This document shows, one piece after another, positions 25,344 through 33,030 of a stretch of DNA of 42,164 bases. Both the position numbers and the translations under genes were made by a program. Numbering within the stretch: the first letter of the stretch is position 1; every line of letters starts with the position of its first letter. A model generated the notes under the pieces. That model was not told the DNA's origin. It worked only from the letters and a program-made list of their open reading frames with translations, and ran no database searches. The stretch comes from Clostridia bacterium (lineage in GTDB: Bacteria > Bacillota > Clostridia > Christensenellales > Borkfalkiaceae). The stretch covers positions 1 to 42,164 of the forward strand of contig JAFZXN010000041.1 in the NCBI GenBank assembly GCA_017616695.1. Direction: 5' to 3'.

Positions 25344-27503
25344 ATGAAAAGAGTTATTGTTTCATTGGTGATAAGCCTCGTTCTCGCGGCGACGTTCACG
25401 CTTTCGGCTTGTTCGGAGGCGATCGTCGAACAAAACGCCGCTAACGTTTATACCGGAGGGAGGACCGCTGAAATGACCAAAACGCAGGAAGAATACGTCG
25501 AATACTGCGAAAATCTCGAAAATCTGCCCATAAGTTTCGTTTACGGTGACAGTTATTTCAAGGGCTTTGACAAAAACTATTTCGTCGAAACGAGCCGCAC
25601 AGTTAAAGCGGAGCGTAACGGCGTAGTCACGACGGCAAAATTAAAACTGCGCGGCGACGTGCTTACCGTGACCGTGGAAACGGCGTTTTATAAAGATTAT
25701 AACGCTTACGATTACACCGTTTATTTCGCAAACGAAAGCGGCGAAAACAGCAAGATATTGAAACACGTCAACGCCGCCGATATGGATATCGAGGGCTCGA
25801 ACCCCGTTTTGAAAGGCATCAACGGCGATAACCCCGGCAATTACGCGCCTTATGAAAAGGATCTTAAAAACGCCGCCGTAAACTTTTATTCGTACCGCGG
25901 CAGAGCGACGCACCATCTCTTCCCGTATTTTAACGTTGAAACGGACGAAGGCGGCGCAATGCTCGCCATCGGCTGGGGCGGAACGTGGCAAGCCGATTTT
26001 TCTTACGATCAAACCAAAAACGCCACTCACTTTACGGGCACGGGTACGGTCGGCTTGTCCACCTACTTAAAGCCCGGCGAAACGGTCAGAACGCCGCTTA
26101 TCGGCATCGTCAGATACTACGAGCGCGACGAAGATTCGGCTACCAACGCCTGGCGCCGCTGGGTGGTGGACTGCAATCTTCCGAGAAACACGGCAGACGG
26201 TGATGAATGCATACAGCCCTTCTCGCAGGTCAACTTCATGCTCGACACAGGCAGGCCCAACAGCGACGGAAGTATCTCCGAAGGCTACGACAGCTGGCAA
26301 AGGAGTCTTGACGCCTTCCTCGATAACGGGCTTTACGCCGACGTAAGGTGGTTCGACGCCGGTTGGTATATGGCGCCCAACGGCGGTTCGCCGACGTCCG
26401 ATTGGTGGGGCACGGTCGGTACCTGGATAATAGATCCCAAAAAATGGCCGAACGATACCTTCCGCGAAAGCGTCGAATACTTCCACGATAAGGGCATGGA
26501 CACCATGGTCTGGTTCGAGCCCGAACGCGTTACCGACCTTGCGAGCATGACAAGATACGGCTATAAGCGCGAATGGGTGCTTTCCGACCACGGCAACAAC
26601 AATTACTATGTCAACAATCTCGGCAACGAAGAAGCTTTTTCCTGGACGCTTTCCCGCATACTCGATTTCTTTGAGCGGCACGATATAGATATGTACCGTG
26701 AAGACTTCAATATGGATCCCTATCTCTTCTGGAATATAGGTGACGGCTACGAGGGCAAAAACCGCACGGGCATAACCGAAAACCTCTATATGCAGGGCCA
26801 TTACAGGCTGTGGGACGGGATCATCGAATACTGCAAGGCGCACGGCAAACGCCCGTACGTCGACAGTTGCGCTTCGGGCGGCGGCAGAAACGACCTCGAA
26901 ACGCTTCGTCGCAGTATGAACTGTTTGAGAAGCGATACCGACCGTACCACTATCCCGAGAAGACTTGCGTTTACGTCTTCGGTCAGCAAATGGTTGCCGT
27001 TTACCGGCGCTTCCACCAACGAAACGGACGGCGCGCAGATAGCTACCGGTAATACCGATATCTACACTTTAAGGGCGACTTTCCTTGCCTCGCAGTATTA
27101 TAACGCGCAGTGGTATATGGCGCCTTCCACCGTCAACTGGGCGGCGTTACGTCAAGGTATCGCCGAGTGGAGAGAATTCAATAAATATATTCTCAAAGAT
27201 TTCTATAATCTTACGCCGTATCGCGGAGTCGATAACGACAAAGAATGGACGAGTTTTATGTACGTCGATACGGATACGAATTCCGCGGCATTGCAGGCTT
27301 TCCGTCAGAAAAACTGTCAGGAAGATACAGTAAAAGTACTCCTGAAAGGGCTTGATCCCGATACCGTTTACACCGTGCGCGATATCGACGGCGTGAACAG
27401 CATCCAACGCGTCCGCGGCAGAGCCTTGATGACTAACGGGCTTTCGTTGTACGCCGCAAACGCAAGGACCGCCATCGTTATCTATATCGAACCGGTCAAA
27501 TAA
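25344..27503 (+). CDS. GH36 alpha-galactosidase-like surface lipoprotein
   Basis: This predicted retaining glycosidase acts on terminal alpha-galactosyl (or alpha-GalNAc) groups outside the cell. The signal peptide ends in the lipobox LSAC (Cys23). An N-terminal beta-sandwich (about 40-290) precedes the TIM barrel. Its signatures are VRWFDAGWYMAPNG, MDTMVWFEPERV, the nucleophile motif DMYREDFNMD (Asp454) and SCASGGGRNDLETLRRS with the acid/base Asp531 in LRSDT. All expected catalytic parts are present, and 719 residues is normal for the family. GGAGG lies 8 nt before the ATG. It ends the three-gene operon next to repeat copy 2. Substrate specificity cannot be settled from sequence alone. Confidence 0.87.
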   Translation: MKRVIVSLVISLVLAATFTLSACSEAIVEQNAANVYTGGRTAEMTKTQEEYVEYCENLENLPISFVYGDSYFKGFDKNYFVETSRTVKAERNGVVTTAKLKLRGDVLTVTVETAFYKDYNAYDYTVYFANESGENSKILKHVNAADMDIEGSNPVLKGINGDNPGNYAPYEKDLKNAAVNFYSYRGRATHHLFPYFNVETDEGGAMLAIGWGGTWQADFSYDQTKNATHFTGTGTVGLSTYLKPGETVRTPLIGIVRYYERDEDSATNAWRRWVVDCNLPRNTADGDECIQPFSQVNFMLDTGRPNSDGSISEGYDSWQRSLDAFLDNGLYADVRWFDAGWYMAPNGGSPTSDWWGTVGTWIIDPKKWPNDTFRESVEYFHDKGMDTMVWFEPERVTDLASMTRYGYKREWVLSDHGNNNYYVNNLGNEEAFSWTLSRILDFFERHDIDMYREDFNMDPYLFWNIGDGYEGKNRTGITENLYMQGHYRLWDGIIEYCKAHGKRPYVDSCASGGGRNDLETLRRSMNCLRSDTDRTTIPRRLAFTSSVSKWLPFTGASTNETDGAQIATGNTDIYTLRATFLASQYYNAQWYMAPSTVNWAALRQGIAEWREFNKYILKDFYNLTPYRGVDNDKEWTSFMYVDTDTNSAALQAFRQKNCQEDTVKVLLKGLDPDTVYTVRDIDGVNSIQRVRGRALMTNGLSLYAANARTAIVIYIEPVK

Positions 27504-27509
27504 TAATTT

Positions 27510-27638
27510 ATAACAGCTTAAAAGCCGAAGGCAGGTCAAAACTATCGACCGTAAGCCTTCGGCTTTATTTTTTGTTTTATTGGGTGATTTGCGGCGATAA
27601 CCGCCTTATAGGCGGACTAATGCGTTTATATTGGGCAA
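27510..27638. repeat. 129-bp direct repeat, copy 2 (with terminator)
   Basis: This is a nearly identical copy of 16926-17051 in the same orientation, starting 7 bp after the GH36 stop codon. It includes the same terminator stem (GCCGAAGGC with GCCTTCGGC) followed by a T-rich tract, and the small CCGCC/GGCGG hairpin. Confidence 0.95.
27521..27573 (+). terminator. Terminator of the GH36 operon
   Basis: AAAGCCGAAGGC and GCCTTCGGCTTT form the stem, followed by ATTTTTTG. It lies inside repeat copy 2. A further hairpin (27670-27686, GGCCC with GGGCT) followed by ATTTTTC may act as backup. Confidence 0.85.
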
Positions 27639-27746
27639 AAAAATTATCGTCAGCCGTCGGTGTCGCTCGAGGCCCGTTACGGGCTTAACGATTTTTCTTG
27701 CTGCGTAATAAAAAGCGTCGATATTACTTTTACAATTAAACAATCG

Positions 27747-27775
27747 TTGATTTTTGCGCTGAAATATATTATAAT
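27747..27775 (+). promoter_or_regulatory. Promoter of the PPTase gene
   Basis: TTGATT (27747-27752), a 17-bp spacer and a perfect TATAAT (27770-27775). The leader is only about 15-20 nt. Confidence 0.7.
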
Positions 27776-27797
27776 AATTCAATAAAAGGTAAGTTTT

Positions 27798-28400
27798 TTG
27801 GCAATGGATACGGTAAAAGTCTGTTTTATCGACGTTGAGTTCGTCGAAAAAAACAAGTCGGCGATCACCGACTTTATAGATAAGGAAAGGCTGAAAAAAG
27901 CCGAAAGATATATCGACGAAAAGGACCGTCTGTTATCTCTCGGCGGAAGTTATCTTATCAAAAAATTCGTCGGCGATATTTATATCGACGACAACAAAAA
28001 ACCGCGCTCGAAAAGCGTGTTTTTCAACGTTTCCCATTCGGGCGGCAAGGCGGCGATAGCAGTTTCGGCGGCAGGGGAAGTGGGACTCGATATCGAAAAG
28101 GACGCGCCCGTAAAAAGAAACTTGGTCGAATACTGCCTTTCGGACGCGGAGCTCGAGTCATTTAACGGCGGGCAGCCGTTTTTGAAATTTTTCGTAGCCA
28201 AGGAAAGCTTGGCCAAAGCCGACGGAAGGGGAATAAAAAGCGATATAAAGCTTATCCCCGCTCTTCCTTTCGACGGCGAAACTTATTACGACGGCAAGCG
28301 TTATTTCCGCCGTTCGGTGGCAACAGACGGCTATTTCGTTTCCGTAACGCTTAAAGACAAAGATTTTGAAATATCTTACGAAACGATAAAAAGCCTATAG
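27798..28400 (+). CDS. Sfp-type 4'-phosphopantetheinyl transferase
   Basis: This enzyme transfers the phosphopantetheine arm of CoA to a serine of acyl- or peptidyl-carrier proteins. The 200-residue protein shows the family motifs FFNVSHSGGKAAIA (about residue 75), VGLDIEKDAPV with the Mg-binding Asp, and FVAKESLAKADGRGI (the K-E-S-x-x-K helix). The TTG at 27798 is called because AGGT lies 7 nt upstream; an ATG two codons later is the alternative. No carrier-protein, PKS or NRPS gene is in the window. It is a single gene with its own promoter. The acyl-CoA synthetase would be its upstream neighbour if the repeat-flanked cassette were absent. Confidence 0.88.
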   Translation: MAMDTVKVCFIDVEFVEKNKSAITDFIDKERLKKAERYIDEKDRLLSLGGSYLIKKFVGDIYIDDNKKPRSKSVFFNVSHSGGKAAIAVSAAGEVGLDIEKDAPVKRNLVEYCLSDAELESFNGGQPFLKFFVAKESLAKADGRGIKSDIKLIPALPFDGETYYDGKRYFRRSVATDGYFVSVTLKDKDFEISYETIKSL

Positions 28401-28423
28401 ATCTTTTCATATTCCAAAACCAA

Positions 28424-28466
28424 AAAACGGCGATAATCGACCTATACGGGCGTTTATCGTCGTTTT
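28424..28466. terminator. Bidirectional terminator between PPTase and P-type ATPase
   Basis: AAAACGGCGATAA and TTATCGTCGTTTT form a 13-bp stem with one G-T pair and an A/T-rich outer edge on both sides. This suits two convergent genes. Confidence 0.8.
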
Positions 28467-28485
28467 CGCGTTAAATTAAACTTGT

Positions 28486-30882
28486 TTATTTGTCGGAAGA
28501 AAAGACTGCGTGCAAAAGCTTTCTTACGCCGTAGGCTATCGGAATGTCTACGATAAACAGTACGGCGATAAATATCATCGCGGCGTAATGTTCGGCAAAC
28601 GACAGCGGCGGCAATCTGAAAAGCGGGGTGACGGAAAGAACGAGCGCCCACAGCATAACGAGCGACGCGGTCGCCATAACGACCACCGTCCTGAATTTAT
28701 CGAGAGGCATACATAGAGCCGTCAGAAACGCAAGCCCGCCGAAGGTGAGCGCGTAGACCGTCACGACTTCGTTTACCATAGGTTCGTTTAGCCCGAATAC
28801 GCGCAGATTTTTAGCCAAAAGCACGTTGAAAAGCAATACGAAAGTCCCGGGGAGCGCGTTCGCAAGGACGGTATGTATGAACTTGCCTTTAACCCGTTCG
28901 TTATTGGGCTGAACGGAAAGCGCGAGCGACGGCAGGCCTATTATAAGCGATTCGAGCGCGAGCATATTGCCGGTCGTCAAAGGATAAGTCGTTCCGATAA
29001 TTATCGACGCGAGCGCCAAAAGTATCGTGAACACCGTTTTCATAAGATACAGCGCCGACGAACGTTCGACGTTGTTAATGACCTTTCTGCCTTCTTTAAC
29101 GACTTCGGGCATACAGTTGAAGTCGTTGGTCAGAAGTACGAGGTGGGCAAGGCTCCTTGTCGACGAGTTGCCCGAGGCGACTGTTACGGAGCAGTCTGCC
29201 TCCTTCATCGCAAGGATATCGTTCACGCCGTCGCCCGTCATGGCAACGCAAGCGCCGTTCGATCTTAAAGTCTTTATCAAAAGCGCTTTCTGCTCGGGCG
29301 AAACTCTGCCGAAGACCGTGTATTTTCCTGCCGCGTCGATAACTTCTTCGTCGCTTGCTCCCGCGAGCGAAACGTAGTTTTCGGCGTTATCGACGCCCGC
29401 TACCGCCGAAATATGGCTGACCGTTGCGGGATCGTCGCCCGAAATAACGCGGACGGAAACGTCGTTTTCTTTAAACCATTTTATGGTTTCGATAGCTTCG
29501 GGGCGCACGTTGTCTTCAAGGTAAACGAGGGCTAACGGCAGCGCCGAAGAAAAATCAGCCGTTTCGGACATTTCGCCGTCGTATTTGGCAAGAAGGACCA
29601 CGCGTTTGCCGCTTGACGTCAGCGTTTTTATCTCGTCTGAAAACTCCGTCGGGAGATCTTTGCAAATAAATTCGGGCGCGCCGAGCATATATCCGCCAAA
29701 GTCTTTAAACGAGACGGCGGAAAACTTTCTCGCCGAGTTGAAGGGGATAACGGATAGCGTTTCGTACCTTACGTCGGAAACGAAGTGCTTTTTCAGAGCG
29801 CGGGCGGTGGGGTTGTCGTCGCCGAGAGCAAGCTCCATATTGGCTATAACATCCGAACGGTCGACGCCGTCGGGCGCAAATACGCCCGCGACTTTTAAAT
29901 TGCCGTCGGTGATCGTGCCCGTCTTGTCAAGACATAAAACGTTGACGCGCGCAAGCATTTCAAGCGAATACATATCCTGTACGAGCGTGTTTTTCTTGGC
30001 GAGGGAGACTATCCCGACCGCAAGGGCGACGGTCGTTAAAAGGAACATTCCGCCGGGGATCATACCTATTATAACGGCGATGGTGCGCTTGATAGTCTCG
30101 GCTTTTAACGTAAAACCGGCCAATTGCGTCGAAAAGAAATTGTAGTTGATTATACCCGTGAAGACGGCAAGCGGAACTATCAGTATACCGACGACGTTTA
30201 TTATCCGTTTCATCGTCCTAAGTAGTTCGGAATCGGTCTTTCGGAACTTCTTGGCTTTTTTGGCAAGTGTCTGAACGTAACAGTCGGCGCCGACTTTATC
30301 CACTCTTGCGACGACTTTCCCGCCGGTGACGAAACTTCCGCCGAGCAAAACGTCGCCCTCATTTTTTTTCACTGCGACCGATTCACCCGTCAAAAGCGAT
30401 TCGTCGGTCTCGGCGCTACCTGAAATAACTATACAGTCTGCGGGTATCTGCTCGCCGAGTGATAAAACGACAACGTCGTCGAGTACGAGCTTCGATACGG
30501 GTACTTTAATAGCGTTTCCGTTTCGTATCGCGGTGGCGTAAGGCGCGGAAACGAGCGAAAGTTTATCGAGCGTGCGCTTTGCGCGGACTTCCTGAAAGAT
30601 ACCTATGCCGATATTTACGAGATAGATGATTATAAACGCGTAATTGGATAGCGGCGTGGTGGGCGTGTGTACCGTAAGTAACGTTATAAAGCACGCAAGA
30701 CAAAGCAGGTTGTAAAACGTACACACGTTGTCGAAGACTATTTTCAGATAACTTTTTGAATTTTTGTTTTTAACGGCGTTGGTCTTGCCTTTTCGGGTGC
30801 GTTCGTAAACTTCGTTTTCACTTAGCCCGAACGCGGGATCGGCGTTTATCCTTTCCACCGTGATTTCGGTTTGTTTTTTCAT
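28486..30882 (-). CDS. Cation-transporting P-type ATPase, CtpE-like
   Basis: This 798-residue membrane ATPase probably exports a cation. The N-terminus GLSENEVYERTRKGKTNAVK matches the cation-ATPase N-domain. The A-domain has TGESVAVKKNEGDVLLGGSF, the phosphorylation motif is DKTGTITDG (Asp319), and the P-domain has MTGDGVNDILAMKEADCSV. There are about eight to ten membrane segments. There is no heavy-metal-binding domain and no CPC motif, so it is not a P1B enzyme. The closest group I recognise is CtpE (Ca2+-linked in mycobacteria); ion specificity is uncertain. The protein is complete. It is divergent from the degenerate ATPase at 31172 and convergent with the PPTase gene. No Shine-Dalgarno sequence precedes its ATG. 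Confidence 0.85.
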   Translation of the reverse strand: MKKQTEITVERINADPAFGLSENEVYERTRKGKTNAVKNKNSKSYLKIVFDNVCTFYNLLCLACFITLLTVHTPTTPLSNYAFIIIYLVNIGIGIFQEVRAKRTLDKLSLVSAPYATAIRNGNAIKVPVSKLVLDDVVVLSLGEQIPADCIVISGSAETDESLLTGESVAVKKNEGDVLLGGSFVTGGKVVARVDKVGADCYVQTLAKKAKKFRKTDSELLRTMKRIINVVGILIVPLAVFTGIINYNFFSTQLAGFTLKAETIKRTIAVIIGMIPGGMFLLTTVALAVGIVSLAKKNTLVQDMYSLEMLARVNVLCLDKTGTITDGNLKVAGVFAPDGVDRSDVIANMELALGDDNPTARALKKHFVSDVRYETLSVIPFNSARKFSAVSFKDFGGYMLGAPEFICKDLPTEFSDEIKTLTSSGKRVVLLAKYDGEMSETADFSSALPLALVYLEDNVRPEAIETIKWFKENDVSVRVISGDDPATVSHISAVAGVDNAENYVSLAGASDEEVIDAAGKYTVFGRVSPEQKALLIKTLRSNGACVAMTGDGVNDILAMKEADCSVTVASGNSSTRSLAHLVLLTNDFNCMPEVVKEGRKVINNVERSSALYLMKTVFTILLALASIIIGTTYPLTTGNMLALESLIIGLPSLALSVQPNNERVKGKFIHTVLANALPGTFVLLFNVLLAKNLRVFGLNEPMVNEVVTVYALTFGGLAFLTALCMPLDKFRTVVVMATASLVMLWALVLSVTPLFRLPPLSFAEHYAAMIFIAVLFIVDIPIAYGVRKLLHAVFSSDK

Positions 30883-30891
30883 ATATGATAC

Positions 30892-30920
30892 ATTTTAGCA
30901 GAAATAGTTTCTTTTATCAA
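30892..30920 (-). promoter_or_regulatory. Promoter of the P-type ATPase (near-leaderless)
   Basis: On the minus strand: TTGATA (30920-30915), a 17-bp spacer and TAAAAT (30897-30892). The expected start of transcription is only about 4 nt before the ATG at 30882. Confidence 0.65.
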
Positions 30921-31066
30921 GTGATTGACCGTAAAATATCGGTTTTTGAGACGGAAGACAGCGTTTTCGTTTTTTAAAAAACGATAAAAAACGGCTTGAC
31001 GGTGGACTTTTTTCGACAAAACGCCAAAAAATTATGAAAAAACATTTTTAATTAAGCCGTTAAAAA

Positions 31067-31095
31067 TTGACATAGCGCGCGTTATTTGTTACAAT
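31067..31095 (+). promoter_or_regulatory. Promoter of the degenerate P-type ATPase gene
   Basis: Perfect TTGACA (31067-31072), a 17-bp spacer and TACAAT (31090-31095). A 16-bp perfect palindrome, CGTTTTTTAAAAAACG, lies further upstream at 30968-30983. Confidence 0.75.
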
Positions 31096-31171
31096 GATAT
31101 GCGTATAATTATGTATAAAATTTGAGCCAAGGCGATGATTTTACCGTTTCGGCTGCAAAGGAGATCGTTAA

Positions 31172-32974
31172 ATGGAGAAAAAATATTCTTACGGCATTCA
31201 GGGCGTTTACGACGAAAAATCGCTTATCGATAACCTGAAAAAGGCAAACGGCGTTCTGGATTGCGGTATTGAGAACGACCGGTTATATTACGTTCTCGAC
31301 GAGCACGCCGACGAATATTCCGTGTTACTCGAGGCCAACGAGCTGTGCGCGAAATACGGCGGGTTGCTTACTTTCGGCGACGAAGACGGCAAAGAGCAAG
31401 AAGTGTCCGAAGAGGCTGCCGACGGCGAAAACGGCGTAGAGGATGCCGACGGCGAAGCTTTAGAAGGCGAAACCGCCGAGACCGCCGCCGAGCCCCCGAA
31501 AAAGACCTTGAAATCCATCTTCGAGGAAGAGGAAGATTATTCCACGGTCGACAAGATAGTGACCAAGCGCAAAAAGACCAAAGGCGAAAACGTAATGAGA
31601 ATAGTCGAGTGGTCTGTTTCGGCGATACTGCTTATCGTTTGTTTCTTTATCGAAGGCGAAGATTCGGGTTTCGGGCTAAAGAGCATTTTGAGCGTTCTCG
31701 CATTCGCTATCGGGGGCTACGAAATTTTCTACGCCGCCATTGCCGACCTTGCGCACAAAAAGATATTGAGCGAAACGGTCATAGTAACGTTACTTGCCGT
31801 TCTCGGCGCGCTTTTAGGTTACGTTTTACCTACGACGGCGCTCGTACTTGCGTTTTCGGCTGCTAAAACCGTCGAGTTCATCGCCGAAGGCATTACCGAC
31901 GCGGTGGTCGACGAGACTTTTTATACGGGCAGCGTTGACGTAACGCTTTCGGACGGGCAGACGAAACACGTCGAAGCTTTGGCTGTCGGCGACGAAATGC
32001 TTTTAAAGGAATTCGACGTAGTTCCCTGCGACAGCGTGGCGCTTACCGAAACGAGGATAGACGCGTACGTTCCGCTCGGCGTTCCCGAAACTATCGTAAA
32101 AGAAGGCGAAGAGCTTGCCGCGGGTTCGGTCGTGCTTTCCAAAGAGGCTAAAGCCAAAGTCAAAGCGACCAACGCCGAAAGCAAGGTGTCCGTCGAAAAG
32201 AATAAATTCATCAAAAAGTTAGAAGATCATTCTCCCGTTCCCTATCCCGTAAAGATAATAAACTCCGCTATGATCGTATTGTGTTTTGCGGCGGCGTTCA
32301 TAGTTCCCGCTCTTCTCGGCGGCGATTATATGCTCGGTTTAAGGATATGGGGGGCGCGCGCTATCGGCGTTATGGGCGCCTGCACGCTTATATACGCCTG
32401 GACGATGGGCGGAGCTTGCTTTAAAAACGCGCTCATCATCGCGAAAAGCCGTCGCATAGATTACGCCGACGTAAAGGCTATGGAGATTTTTGCCGACGCG
32501 AACAGTTTCGTTTTCAATTCTTCCGCGCTTACCGAAGACGGCAAAGTCAAAGAGGACGTTTACGGCTGTATGAACGAGCTTTTGTCCTGCGGGGTAAAGA
32601 GCGTTTCCACGGAGTTCGATAACGAACTGTCAAAAGAAGAGGCCGATAAACTCAGATTCAAACGCACCGAGGTCAAGAACGAAAAACAGGTGCTCGTCGG
32701 AAGAGACGTCACTTTAGGCGACGGTAAAGGTAAAATAGATATAGAAAGCGGAGAAATATCTTTCATTCCGCTCGCGTATAAACTCGCAAAGAAAGCCAAA
32801 CAGCGCAAAGCATTAATAATCGTCGCGAAAGTGGTCGCGGCGGTGGCGCTGATAGTGGCTACGGTATTCGTCGGAACGGATACGATAAATCCCATATACT
32901 TCGGCGCGATGAGCGGCGGGGTAAGCGCGTTATCGGCGTTTTTGGTATTGTTGTCGGCAAAAAAGCCCGACTGA
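31172..32974 (+). CDS. P1B-type ATPase-like membrane protein lacking catalytic residues
   Basis: The 600-residue protein looks like a heavy-metal P-type ATPase that has lost its catalytic machinery. Residues 1-70 resemble a metal-binding ferredoxin-like domain without its Cys pair, and residues 70-135 are an acidic linker. Residues about 145-240 match the first P1B membrane helices (LAFAIGGYEIFYAAIADLAH). The actuator domain is recognisable (ALAVGDEMLLKEFDVVPCDS ... LAAGSVVLSKEAK), but TGES is replaced by PLGVPE. The helix that normally bears CPC reads MGACTLIYAWTMGG. The phosphorylation site reads SFVFNSSALTEDGKV, with Asn449 where the Asp belongs. The rest of the N- and P-domains is reduced, with no GDG-x-ND, before two last helices. 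It has a good promoter and AAAGGAG, so it is not a decayed pseudogene. A regulatory or scaffold role is inference. Confidence 0.75.
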   Translation: MEKKYSYGIQGVYDEKSLIDNLKKANGVLDCGIENDRLYYVLDEHADEYSVLLEANELCAKYGGLLTFGDEDGKEQEVSEEAADGENGVEDADGEALEGETAETAAEPPKKTLKSIFEEEEDYSTVDKIVTKRKKTKGENVMRIVEWSVSAILLIVCFFIEGEDSGFGLKSILSVLAFAIGGYEIFYAAIADLAHKKILSETVIVTLLAVLGALLGYVLPTTALVLAFSAAKTVEFIAEGITDAVVDETFYTGSVDVTLSDGQTKHVEALAVGDEMLLKEFDVVPCDSVALTETRIDAYVPLGVPETIVKEGEELAAGSVVLSKEAKAKVKATNAESKVSVEKNKFIKKLEDHSPVPYPVKIINSAMIVLCFAAAFIVPALLGGDYMLGLRIWGARAIGVMGACTLIYAWTMGGACFKNALIIAKSRRIDYADVKAMEIFADANSFVFNSSALTEDGKVKEDVYGCMNELLSCGVKSVSTEFDNELSKEEADKLRFKRTEVKNEKQVLVGRDVTLGDGKGKIDIESGEISFIPLAYKLAKKAKQRKALIIVAKVVAAVALIVATVFVGTDTINPIYFGAMSGGVSALSAFLVLLSAKKPD

Positions 32975-33030
32975 GATCGCACGCAGTATAGACTAAATAA
33001 ATTCAAATTCAAGCAGATTTTCGGTATAAA

